From: Flavobacteriaceae bacterium
Lineage (GTDB): Bacteria > Bacteroidota > Bacteroidia > Flavobacteriales > Flavobacteriaceae
Assembly: GCA_014763515.1 (NCBI GenBank)
Contig: JACXVH010000041.1
Location: 1-10,355 of the forward strand
DNA length: 10,355 nucleotides
Reading direction: 5' to 3'
The notes below the pieces were generated by a model. That model was not told where the DNA came from. It did not search any database and saw nothing but the letters and a program-made list of their open reading frames with translations. This document shows positions 1-6,651 of this stretch, in pieces. The position numbers were made by a program, and so were the translations under genes. How positions within the stretch are numbered: the first letter of the stretch is position 1; every line of letters starts with the position of its first letter.

Positions 1-2
1 AA

Positions 3-317
3 AATAATGAAGTAATTGGTTTTGGTTATTACAGCGAATTTAGGTTTAGAGAAGCTTATAAATTTACGGTTGAACATTCGGTTTATGCACATCCGAATCA
101 TTTAGGAAAAGGAATTGGTAAACTTTTACTCGAAGAATTGATAATACTTGCTAAAAAACAGAATTTGCATACCATGATAGGTGTTATTGATTCTGAAAAT
201 ACTGGAAGCATCGCTTTCCATGAAAAATTCGGATTTGTGCAAGCGGGTTTTATAAAAGATTCTGGTTATAAATTTGATCGTTGGCTTCACTCGGTTTTTA
301 TGCAATTAATGCTTTAA
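3..317 (+). CDS. GNAT-family N-acetyltransferase (Pat/MnaT-like), 5' end missing
   Basis: This is the last 104 residues of an acetyltransferase gene whose start lies left of the window. The reading frame begins at base 3 and ends at TAA 315-317; the other two frames have stops within the first 15 bases. The protein resembles the phosphinothricin/methionine-sulfone acetyltransferase group (Pat, MnaT/YncA), which moves an acetyl group from acetyl-CoA to a small amine. Visible marks are the beta-strand 4/helix 3 region VYAHPNHLGKGIGKLL, which forms the acetyl-CoA pyrophosphate loop, then DSENTGSIAFHEKFGFVQAG, where family members have an Asn followed by a helix and the GF turn, and a C-terminal KFDRW. 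The usual Gln/Arg that opens the GxG loop is Leu here. The substrate cannot be told from this fragment; antibiotic or herbicide resistance should not be assumed. The gene overlaps the convergent sulfurtransferase gene by 12 bp, and no terminator is visible between them. Confidence 0.87.
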   Translation, partial: NNEVIGFGYYSEFRFREAYKFTVEHSVYAHPNHLGKGIGKLLLEELIILAKKQNLHTMIGVIDSENTGSIAFHEKFGFVQAGFIKDSGYKFDRWLHSVFMQLML

Positions 318-1160
318 AACCATTTCTTTATTATTTCTAGACCATTCGCTCCAAGAACCCACATATAGATTTGGAAAATTATAACCCGCATAATGCATCG
401 CTAAAATTGTATAACATGCTGTAACTCCAGAACCGCAATGCACTATAATATTCTCCGATTTAAAATTATCTAGAACATCTTTATAAACCTGTTGCAGTTT
501 TTCTTTCTCTAAAAATAATCCATTTGCATCTAAATTATTTGTAAACGGAATATTAATAGCGTTTGGGATATGACCAGCAATTAAATCTATAGGTTCTGAA
601 ATTCCATTAAACCTACTTTCTTCACGAACATCAATAATTTTATAATCTTTTTGTTCTTTTACTTTATCAATTGTTTCAATTGTAACTTGCGGCAAAACCC
701 ATTTTTCAACAGGATAATCGCCAACAGATTTTGAAATTACGACCTCGTTATCAATTGGGAAGTTATTTTTTTCGGCATTTACTAAACCGCCATCTAAAAC
801 TTGAACTTTATTATGATTGACTGCTTTTAACATCCACCAAAAACGAGCTGCAGCATTAGCTCCATTTTTATCATCATACACTACAACATGAGTTGCAGGC
901 GAAATTCCTAATTGACCTAAAACTTTTGCAAAATCTTTTATTTCTGGAAGCGGATGACGACCGCCTTGCGCTAAATTTTCTTTGATGTTGGCTAACTGAG
1001 TATTGATATCAACAAAAATTGCGTTTTTTAAATGTTTCTTTTCATAATTTTCCTTTGCTTCTTTTCCATTTGAAACATCAAAAATTAAAACTTCTTCCTT
1101 CGATTCTAAAAGATTTTGAAGTTCCGCTACGCTAATAATTGGACTAATTTGTGTTGACAT
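306..1160 (-). CDS. sseA: Sulfurtransferase with two rhodanese domains (3-mercaptopyruvate type)
   Basis: The 284-residue protein has the tandem rhodanese layout of SseA/TST enzymes, which move a sulfane sulfur from 3-mercaptopyruvate or thiosulfate to a thiol acceptor through a cysteine persulfide. The N-terminal domain (about 7-135) is the inactive one: its loop reads YDDKNGANAAARFWW with no Cys. The C-terminal domain (about 158-280) carries the active loop HCGSGVTA with Cys242. CGSGVT is the mercaptopyruvate form, whereas thiosulfate enzymes usually have CRKGVT. GGRHPLP (66-72), RFNG (183-186), AGHIPNAINIP (195-205) and GSWSEW (268-273) are also family marks. No signal peptide is seen, so it is probably cytoplasmic. 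I chose the ATG at 1160, preceded by an AAGGAAAA stretch; a TTG at 1175 would add five residues inside the upstream peroxidase gene and is less likely. It starts 1 bp after that gene's stop, so the two are probably cotranscribed. The gene symbol is by family only. Confidence 0.93.
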   Translation of the reverse strand: MSTQISPIISVAELQNLLESKEEVLIFDVSNGKEAKENYEKKHLKNAIFVDINTQLANIKENLAQGGRHPLPEIKDFAKVLGQLGISPATHVVVYDDKNGANAAARFWWMLKAVNHNKVQVLDGGLVNAEKNNFPIDNEVVISKSVGDYPVEKWVLPQVTIETIDKVKEQKDYKIIDVREESRFNGISEPIDLIAGHIPNAINIPFTNNLDANGLFLEKEKLQQVYKDVLDNFKSENIIVHCGSGVTACYTILAMHYAGYNFPNLYVGSWSEWSRNNKEMVLKH

Positions 1161-1161
1161 T

Positions 1162-1749
1162 TTATTTTCCTTCAATCCAATTAATTATTTTTTCGTCATT
1201 TGGTAATGTTCTTGGAGAAATAATCATTTCAAGTTCACCTTTTTCGTTTAAAAGATATTTTTGAAAATTCCATTCTACTTCACTATCGGCAACACCATTC
1301 TTAGATTTTTGAGTTAAAAATTGATAAACTTCATGCATATCATCACCTTTTACAGAAATTTTACTCATCATAGGAAAAGTTACACCATAATTGCGTTCAC
1401 AAAAAGTTGCAATTTCTGAATCGTTTCCTGGCTCCTGACTTAAAAAGTTATTAGCTGGAAAACCAACAATTATAAAATTTTGATCTTTATATTTTTCATA
1501 AACTTCTTCTAATTGTTTATACTGTGGCGTTAAACCACATTTTGAAGCTGTATTTACAACCATTATTTTTTTCCCGGCTAAATCTTTAAAACTAAAAGAA
1601 TTTCCTTCAATATCATTAACTGTAAATTGATAAATTGATTGTTTTTCCATATTATCTTGAGCCGTTAATTGTTTATTTAAACTTTCCTGCTGTTTGCAAC
1701 CAATTATAGTTAAACCAAACATAAACAACTGTGCAATTTTCTTAATCAT
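1162..1749 (-). CDS. Glutathione peroxidase-family thiol peroxidase, predicted lipoprotein
   Basis: The 195-residue protein belongs to the GPx family, which reduces hydroperoxides with a peroxidatic Cys. Residues 1-18 look like a lipoprotein signal: MIKK, a hydrophobic stretch, then lipobox IIGC with Cys18, so it is probably membrane-anchored outside the cytoplasm. The thioredoxin-fold domain spans about 38-195. Peroxidatic Cys71 lies in NTASKCGLTPQY, and Trp160-Asn161 in EWNFQKYLL complete part of the catalytic tetrad. The motif usually reading GFPCNQF is GFPANNF (97-102), so Asn101 stands where the tetrad Gln is normally found. Cys117 in FCERNYGVTFP matches the resolving Cys of thioredoxin-using GPx proteins, so thioredoxin or a periplasmic thiol donor is a likelier partner than glutathione; this is inference. 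An inner ATG at 1650 (Met34) would give a 162-residue form without the signal, close to common GPx length. A promoter box lies 14 bp upstream. It heads an operon with the sulfurtransferase gene. Confidence 0.93.
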   Translation of the reverse strand: MIKKIAQLFMFGLTIIGCKQQESLNKQLTAQDNMEKQSIYQFTVNDIEGNSFSFKDLAGKKIMVVNTASKCGLTPQYKQLEEVYEKYKDQNFIIVGFPANNFLSQEPGNDSEIATFCERNYGVTFPMMSKISVKGDDMHEVYQFLTQKSKNGVADSEVEWNFQKYLLNEKGELEMIISPRTLPNDEKIINWIEGK

Positions 1750-1763
1750 GATTTTATTTTTCT

Positions 1764-1771
1764 CAAAGTTA
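1764..1771 (-). promoter_or_regulatory. Promoter -7 box for the peroxidase-sulfurtransferase operon
   Basis: The minus strand reads TAACTTTG, an exact match to the Bacteroidota -7 consensus TAnnTTTG. It ends 14 bases before the peroxidase ATG at 1749, which predicts a leader of roughly ten bases. No clear TTG -33 element is seen at the expected distance. Confidence 0.6.
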
Positions 1772-1815
1772 CCAAAATAATTAATTTTACATCGTTAAAC
1801 AATTTTTAAAATTTG

Positions 1816-1823
1816 TAACTTTA
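1816..1823 (+). promoter_or_regulatory. Probable promoter -7 box for the channel gene
   Basis: The plus strand reads TAACTTTA, seven of eight positions of the form TAACTTTG seen upstream of other genes here; the last G is A. It ends 20 bases before the channel ATG at 1844. No convincing -33 TTG is present. The match is weaker than the other boxes, but spacing and position fit. Confidence 0.42.
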
Positions 1824-1843
1824 AAAAACTATAAATCTTACAT

Positions 1844-2209
1844 ATGTTCTTCTTTAAAACTATTATTTCTTTTTTACAAGACGATGAGTATAGAGATTTA
1901 CTAATTACAACAGTAATCATCATTTTGGTAGGAACCATGACTTATCATTACTTAGAAGGATGGAGTGTTGTAGATTCTCTTTATTTTTCTGTAGTAACCT
2001 TAACAACTATAGGTTATGGCGATTTTAGTCCAAAAACAGATGCTGGAAAAATATTCACAATTATATATATAGTAGTTGGGATTGGAATGATTTTAAGCTT
2101 TATTAATACCATTCAACATCATTATACATACATGCGACATAGAGAACGCAAAGAGCTTTTAAAAAATAAAAATCGAACTAACTTACATACAAAAAAAAGA
2201 GCGGATTAA
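1844..2209 (+). CDS. Small two-helix potassium channel (ion_trans_2 type)
   Basis: This 121-residue membrane protein has the minimal pore layout of KcsA-like channels. An outer helix covers about 18-37 (LLITTVIIILVGTMTYHYLE), a pore helix about 43-53, then the selectivity filter TTIGYGD (54-60), and an inner helix about 68-88. TxGYGD is the K+ signature, so it most likely forms a tetrameric potassium pore in the inner membrane. There is no RCK, cyclic-nucleotide or voltage-sensor domain; after the inner helix only a strongly basic tail (about 95-120, HRERKELLKNKNR and following) remains. Gating and physiological role cannot be read from the sequence. It is a single gene, divergent from the peroxidase operon and convergent with ccsBA. 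Its last codons and stop form the left half of the terminator hairpin, so the final KKRAD residues may be set by that structure. Confidence 0.9.
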   Translation: MFFFKTIISFLQDDEYRDLLITTVIIILVGTMTYHYLEGWSVVDSLYFSVVTLTTIGYGDFSPKTDAGKIFTIIYIVVGIGMILSFINTIQHHYTYMRHRERKELLKNKNRTNLHTKKRAD

Positions 2210-2224
2210 AATCCGCTCTTTTTT
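2193..2224. terminator. Bidirectional intrinsic terminator between the channel gene and ccsBA
   Basis: GAGCGGAT (2199-2206) pairs with ATCCGCTC (2211-2218) around a TAAA loop, with A-tract 2193-2198 facing T-tract 2219-2224. The GC-rich core stands out in very AT-rich DNA. Read on either strand the stem is followed by a run of T (six on plus, eight on minus), so it can end transcription of both convergent genes. It contains the channel stop codon (2207-2209) and just touches the ccsBA stop codon (2223-2225). Confidence 0.88.
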
Positions 2225-5200
2225 ATTTCTTGAAATATTTCTTGTATTTTATGTATGAAAGTATACTTAATAAAACAGCTATACCTACTGAAACATAAAC
2301 AAATGTAGGTGTCACTACTTTATCTCCACTTGCATAAGAATGTAATCCTACTAAATAGAAGTTCACTCCAAAATAGGTCATTAAAATAGAATAAAATGCA
2401 AAAACACTCATTACATTGAAAGCCCATCTCCCTCTTAAACCTGGAACTAAACGCGCATGAATAACAAACGCATATACCATAATACTGATTAAAGCCCAAG
2501 TTTCTTTTGGATCCCAACCCCAGTAACGTCCCCAACTTTCATTGGCCCATTGTCCACCTAAGAAATTACCAATTGTTAACATCACTAAACCAACTGTCAA
2601 TGCCATTTCGTTAATATAACTTAACTCATCTATTGCTAGTTTTAATTTATTTTTATTGTTTTCGTTTACGAAAATTATTAACAACAATGAAACAACTCCT
2701 AAAATCATACCTAAAGTAAACGGACCATAACTCGCAACAATTACAGCAACGTGAATCATTAACCAATAGGAATTTAATACAGGTTGTAAATTTGCAATCG
2801 CAGGATCCATCCAGTTCCAATGTGCTACCATTAAAATCATTGAAGTTACAAATGCAGTTGAAGCAACTGTAAGTTTCGATTTTCTTCCGAATAAAACACC
2901 AAACAACATAGTTGCCCAAGCAACGTAAATCATACTTTCATAAGCATCACTCCAAGGTGCATGGCCAGAAATATACCAACGTGCAATTAAACCTAATGTA
3001 TGTAGAACAAAAAAGAAAATTAGAATTCCGTAAAATATATTTACCGATTTAGCTACAAGTTTTGATTTAGAAAATAATTGTACAATAGCTAATAACAACA
3101 TTAAAACACCAGCCAGCATATACAAATAAAACAAGCGCTTAAACACATCGTATTTATTATATATAATTTCAGCATTAATCTTATCTTCACTTGGCATTAC
3201 CTCCGCTCCAAAACGAACTTGATATTTATGCAAACCAACTAAAAGAGAATCGGCAAAATTATAATCATTGTTTTGAGAAGCTTTTGTAATCGCATCTAAA
3301 TATATTGGCATTAAACTTCTGATTGTGTCCAATGAAGTTCCTGTTGGTTCTGTAATCTCCAAGAATGATAACCATTTATTATTGGGATCATTTGGAATAG
3401 GATAAACTTTTAAAATTTGTCCACTTAAAGCACTATATAATAGGTTAACTCTCTTGTCTGTTTCTTTATAATCTTTCTGAAAATTATTTGGCATGTTTGT
3501 TTTGTAAGCCTCATCTAAAAAAGACGACAATTTATAATTTCCTTTTTCATCAAAGAAATCTATTAAACGAGCTTTTTTTGTATCTAAAGGAACACCAATT
3601 ACTTTACGAATACTATCGTTTCCTCTTGTTAAATAAATAATTGGCATGTTGTACCAATATTGAGGAAATTGCGTCATTGAAAGAAAAACTTGATCAGAAT
3701 CCATTCCTTCATAAGTATCGCTTTTAGAAACTTTACGTAATAATTCAGAAGAAAAAGTATTAATAGGCTTCATTCTTCCACCTTGATCTTGGATTACCAT
3801 TTTACCAAATCTATCAGCGTGATCTTGTGAAACCTTATATTTATTAATTAATTCTAATGCTTTTTGTTCGTTTACTGTTTCATGTTCATGATCTTGTGCA
3901 AAACTTAAAAATGAAGTAAAGAATATTAGTAAACTTAATGCTGCTTTCTTACTTTCTATTTTATCGATTTTCTTTTTTAAATATCCAAAACGCGTATTCT
4001 TATCGAACAACATCCACATTAAACCTAAATACAATAAAAAATATCCTAAATAAGTGATGTTGGTTCCCCACCAATCATGATTAACCGATAAAATCGTTCC
4101 TTTTTCATCTGGATCGAAACCAGCTTGAAAAAAGCGATATCCATCATAATCTAAAATATTATTCATAAAAACACTATCGCGAAAAGTTTCTTTTGTTTCA
4201 TTATTAGTCAATTGAAGAATCGACTTATAAGAAGAATAACTTTTTTCAGTACCCGGATATTTCTCTGCAATAAAATCTTCTAATTTTAAAGAAAAAGGTA
4301 ATTCATAAACTTTACTTCCAAAAAATAACGTAAATTCTAAATCGCCAACTTTTACACTTTGTGGTTCACCTTGTTTTCCTTTAGAGCCTACTAATGTTAG
4401 TTTTTCTTCTTTACCTTGGGCAATTACTTTAACTGTTAATGCATCATCAGTTTGTTTATCTTTAAAATCGCCATTCGATTGCATTTCTAAAACTCCAGTT
4501 GTAGCAGGATTTGGAAAAACAAACTGCGTTCCTGCAACATTATAAAGTGAACGTAAATTTAAAGGTTGAATAGAATCTTTTACAACACTTCCTTTCATTT
4601 GATCTGCCATACGCATAAAATCTCCTTCAAATGGTGTTTGAATAAAGTAAGCACCCTCGTATGTTGAAATATTTATTGCACCTTGAGTTTGCTTATTGAA
4701 AGCAAATAATACATTGTGTATATTTTGAACTTCTCCAGATTTTAAAAAATGATCATGTCGACTTCCTCCACCCGACTCTACCATTTTGATATATAAATCG
4801 CCATTTTTGTCTTCTTTAAAAGTTTGAGTAGCGTTCATCACAAAATTATCGTATTGAATTTCAAACGGAATGTTATTAAATTCTCCTTTTATAGAAAAAT
4901 TATTATTGGTTATAGGTGAAAAATACTGCCAATGATTATCGTAAGTTTTACGTTTCATTTCACCATTATATTCTCCATCTACAAAAGCTGTGATATAAGT
5001 TTTATCAGAATAAATTGTATTAGAAGCTTCGCCCTCACGAATTGGCATTACACCTTCATAACTTATATATCTAGTAATAAAGGCTCCTGTAATAATAAAA
5101 ATAAAAGATAAATGAATAACTAAAATTGACCATTTCTCTTTTTTATGAAGCTGATATTTTTTTATGTTACCAAAAAAGTTAATCACAAAAAACACCATAA

Positions 5201-5360
5201 TAGTTTCGAACCACCATGTATTATAAATTAAAATTCGAGCAGTATCGGTGTTGTATTCGCTTTCAATAAAAGTTCCTGCAGCCATTGCAATAGCAAAAAC
5301 TAAAAACAAAACTGCCATTAATCTAGTAGAAAACAGTAGGGAAGATATTTTTTTATCCAT
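2223..5360 (-). CDS. ccsBA: Fused cytochrome c assembly protein CcsBA (ResB-CcsA)
   Basis: This 1,045-residue protein joins both halves of the system II (Ccs) haem exporter and cytochrome c synthetase. The ResB/CcsB half has helices at about 8-32, 48-65 and 77-100, a periplasmic domain (about 101-432) and a helix at 434-453. A cytoplasmic basic linker, one helix (about 474-489) and a second periplasmic stretch (about 490-740) lead to the CcsA half, with multiple helices from about 742. Its tryptophan-rich WWD segment, WANESWGRYWGWDPKETW (938-955), is the haem-handling signature. His83 in helix 3, His787 (HTLGLIARW), His869 and His1007 (GLHSYASG) are candidate haem ligands, judged by comparison with known CcsBA. 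I start at ATG 5360. An upstream TTG at 5393 would add 11 residues but lies inside the promoter box. It acts in the inner membrane, attaching haem to CXXCH motifs of exported cytochromes. It is probably transcribed alone. Confidence 0.95.
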   Translation of the reverse strand: MDKKISSLLFSTRLMAVLFLVFAIAMAAGTFIESEYNTDTARILIYNTWWFETIMVFFVINFFGNIKKYQLHKKEKWSILVIHLSFIFIITGAFITRYISYEGVMPIREGEASNTIYSDKTYITAFVDGEYNGEMKRKTYDNHWQYFSPITNNNFSIKGEFNNIPFEIQYDNFVMNATQTFKEDKNGDLYIKMVESGGGSRHDHFLKSGEVQNIHNVLFAFNKQTQGAINISTYEGAYFIQTPFEGDFMRMADQMKGSVVKDSIQPLNLRSLYNVAGTQFVFPNPATTGVLEMQSNGDFKDKQTDDALTVKVIAQGKEEKLTLVGSKGKQGEPQSVKVGDLEFTLFFGSKVYELPFSLKLEDFIAEKYPGTEKSYSSYKSILQLTNNETKETFRDSVFMNNILDYDGYRFFQAGFDPDEKGTILSVNHDWWGTNITYLGYFLLYLGLMWMLFDKNTRFGYLKKKIDKIESKKAALSLLIFFTSFLSFAQDHEHETVNEQKALELINKYKVSQDHADRFGKMVIQDQGGRMKPINTFSSELLRKVSKSDTYEGMDSDQVFLSMTQFPQYWYNMPIIYLTRGNDSIRKVIGVPLDTKKARLIDFFDEKGNYKLSSFLDEAYKTNMPNNFQKDYKETDKRVNLLYSALSGQILKVYPIPNDPNNKWLSFLEITEPTGTSLDTIRSLMPIYLDAITKASQNNDYNFADSLLVGLHKYQVRFGAEVMPSEDKINAEIIYNKYDVFKRLFYLYMLAGVLMLLLAIVQLFSKSKLVAKSVNIFYGILIFFFVLHTLGLIARWYISGHAPWSDAYESMIYVAWATMLFGVLFGRKSKLTVASTAFVTSMILMVAHWNWMDPAIANLQPVLNSYWLMIHVAVIVASYGPFTLGMILGVVSLLLIIFVNENNKNKLKLAIDELSYINEMALTVGLVMLTIGNFLGGQWANESWGRYWGWDPKETWALISIMVYAFVIHARLVPGLRGRWAFNVMSVFAFYSILMTYFGVNFYLVGLHSYASGDKVVTPTFVYVSVGIAVLLSILSYIKYKKYFKK

Positions 5361-5390
5361 TATTATAGTTTGATTTTTTTCAAATGCTTG

Positions 5391-5398
5391 CAAAGTTA
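5391..5398 (-). promoter_or_regulatory. Promoter -7 box for ccsBA
   Basis: The minus strand reads TAACTTTG, an exact TAnnTTTG match, ending 30 bases before the ATG at 5360. The only in-frame upstream start, TTG 5391-5393, is the last three bases of this box and so would lie at or before the transcription start; this decides for the ATG. No clear -33 TTG is seen. Confidence 0.62.
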
Positions 5399-5458
5399 CT
5401 TAAATAGAAAAACTTTTTCATTCTTTTAACAAACCTTTACTAAGTTTTAAGATTTTTA

Positions 5459-6190
5459 CTAGTAAAGTAATTTAATTTCTTTAATGTCGTAACTTCTAAT
5501 TTCTTCTGATTCTAATTCTAGAATCAATTTTCCATCTCGCGAAACATGCTTAATTATTGCTTGAAATTGATTTTCTAAATTATCTGTAAAAACTGATGGA
5601 ATATCTTTTCTAAAAAGATATTCATGGTAAATTTCCCAAAAAGTTTCTTCTCCAGTTGAGTACAATAAATCAAAGTTATTTTTCAATTGATGAACTAATT
5701 TTAAAAACAATTCGTTTTTATCTATTTTTTTACCTAGTAACTTAAAAAGAGAACTTGCTTTTGGCAAATCATCAAAATTTTCTTGATTAACATTAAGTCC
5801 AATTCCAATAATTATTTCTATTTGTTTAGAATTTTTAAATAAATTTTCAATTAAAATTCCAGCTATTTTCTTACTCTCTGACAAAATGTCGTTTGGCCAT
5901 TTTATTTTTAGATGATACAAGTCATACTCATTAAGCACTTCAACAATACTAACAGCAACTAAACAATTTAAAACAAATACATTATATTTTTCGATATCAA
6001 AATCATTAACAAACACACTAAAAGTCAAACTTTTACCTTCTTCAACATTCCAAATATTACCTCTTTGACCTTTTCCATTTGTTTGATATTCGGCTGAAAC
6101 TACAGTAAAATTTTCAATAGAATTTTGTTGTGCCAATTCTTTTAAAAAAATATTTGTAGAAGGTATGGCATTGAGTTTGATGATATTCAT
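5459..6190 (-). CDS. birA: Biotin--[acetyl-CoA-carboxylase] ligase, without DNA-binding domain
   Basis: This 243-residue enzyme activates biotin with ATP and attaches it to the lysine of biotin carboxyl carrier proteins, feeding acetyl-CoA carboxylase and related carboxylases in the cytoplasm. Family marks in order are STN (11-13), the biotinyl-AMP loop TNGKGQRGNIW (37-47, the GRGRRGR region in E. coli), KWPND (97-101), KIAGILIE (108-115) and GIGLNVN (129-135), followed by a small C-terminal SH3-like domain (about 196-243). It begins directly with the catalytic core and lacks the winged-helix N terminus of E. coli BirA, so it is a group I ligase that should not itself repress biotin genes. 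The start is ATG 6190. It is divergent from rsfS across an 84-bp gap and lies upstream of ccsBA on the same strand. No strong terminator is visible after it, so read-through into ccsBA is possible. Confidence 0.95.
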   Translation of the reverse strand: MNIIKLNAIPSTNIFLKELAQQNSIENFTVVSAEYQTNGKGQRGNIWNVEEGKSLTFSVFVNDFDIEKYNVFVLNCLVAVSIVEVLNEYDLYHLKIKWPNDILSESKKIAGILIENLFKNSKQIEIIIGIGLNVNQENFDDLPKASSLFKLLGKKIDKNELFLKLVHQLKNNFDLLYSTGEETFWEIYHEYLFRKDIPSVFTDNLENQFQAIIKHVSRDGKLILELESEEIRSYDIKEIKLLY

Positions 6191-6225
6191 CGAGAAGAAA
6201 TTAATTTTAATCTTATGTTAAGGTT

Positions 6226-6233
6226 CAAAAATA
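6226..6233 (-). promoter_or_regulatory. Possible promoter -7 box for birA
   Basis: The minus strand reads TATTTTTG, a formal TAnnTTTG match, ending 35 bases before the birA ATG at 6190. In such AT-rich DNA a chance match of this kind is easier than for TAACTTTG, and no -33 TTG is found, so support is moderate. It lies only 14 bp from the divergent rsfS box. Confidence 0.4.
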
Positions 6234-6247
6234 ATAACAAAAAATGA

Positions 6248-6255
6248 TAACTTTG
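6248..6255 (+). promoter_or_regulatory. Promoter -7 box for rsfS-ftsH
   Basis: The plus strand reads TAACTTTG, an exact TAnnTTTG match, ending 19 bases before the rsfS ATG at 6275. A TTC at 6224-6226, 21 bases upstream, is the only weak candidate for the -33 element. Confidence 0.62.
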
Positions 6256-6274
6256 CATAAATATAAAACTTTAA

Positions 6275-6646
6275 ATGAGAAAAAAAATAGTTAGTAACGA
6301 CGATTTGTTGGCAAATATCATTAAGGGAATAGAAGATGTTAAAGGTGCCGATATTGATATACTTGATTTAAGAGAAATTGAAAACACAGTTTGCGATTAC
6401 TTTATCATTTGTAACGGAAACTCAAATACTCAAGTTGTTGCAATTTCAAATTCCATTCAAAAAGCAGTTTCAAAAGAATTACATGAAAAACCTTGGCATA
6501 TTGAGGGTACTGAAAATGCAGAATGGGTTCTTATGGACTATGTAAACATTGTAGTTCATGTTTTCCAAAAACACGTTAGAGAATTTTACAACATTGAAAG
6601 TTTATGGGGCGATGCAAAGATTACCTCAATTAACACCAATTATTAA
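6275..6646 (+). CDS. rsfS: Ribosomal silencing factor RsfS
   Basis: The 123-residue protein is full length for the RsfS/Iojap family. RsfS binds ribosomal protein uL14 on the 50S subunit and blocks subunit joining, lowering translation when nutrients are short. Conserved segments are DIDILDLREIENTVCDYFIICNG (26-48), SNTQVVAIS (50-58), PWHIEGTENAEWVLMDY (73-89), and VVHVFQKHVREFYNIESLWGDA (93-114), the last holding the typical H-F---REFY--E-LW-DA pattern. The start ATG 6275 follows an A-rich leader and a good promoter box. ftsH starts 5 bp after its stop, so the two are almost certainly cotranscribed, an arrangement familiar in Bacteroidota. Nothing is unusual in the sequence itself. Confidence 0.96.
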   Translation: MRKKIVSNDDLLANIIKGIEDVKGADIDILDLREIENTVCDYFIICNGNSNTQVVAISNSIQKAVSKELHEKPWHIEGTENAEWVLMDYVNIVVHVFQKHVREFYNIESLWGDAKITSINTNY

Positions 6647-6651
6647 GAAAT

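Noticed and set aside
1161..1175. TTG start at 1175 for the sulfurtransferase
   Set aside because: It lies inside the end of the peroxidase gene; the ATG at 1160 has an AAGGAAAA stretch upstream and gives the usual N terminus.
2320..2919. Two open frames on the minus strand (2320-2535 and 2653-2919) inside ccsBA
   Set aside because: They are frame shadows of the CcsA half: same strand, no family resemblance, and the Cys-rich, low-complexity products expected of a shifted membrane-protein frame.
5407..5419. Palindrome GAAAAACTTTTTC upstream of the ccsBA promoter box
   Set aside because: It could be an operator, but it is made of A and T runs with a one-base centre, and such palindromes are expected by chance in this AT-rich DNA; no second copy is seen at other promoters.
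5459..6190. BirA as repressor of nearby genes
   Set aside because: The protein starts at the catalytic core and has no helix-turn-helix domain.
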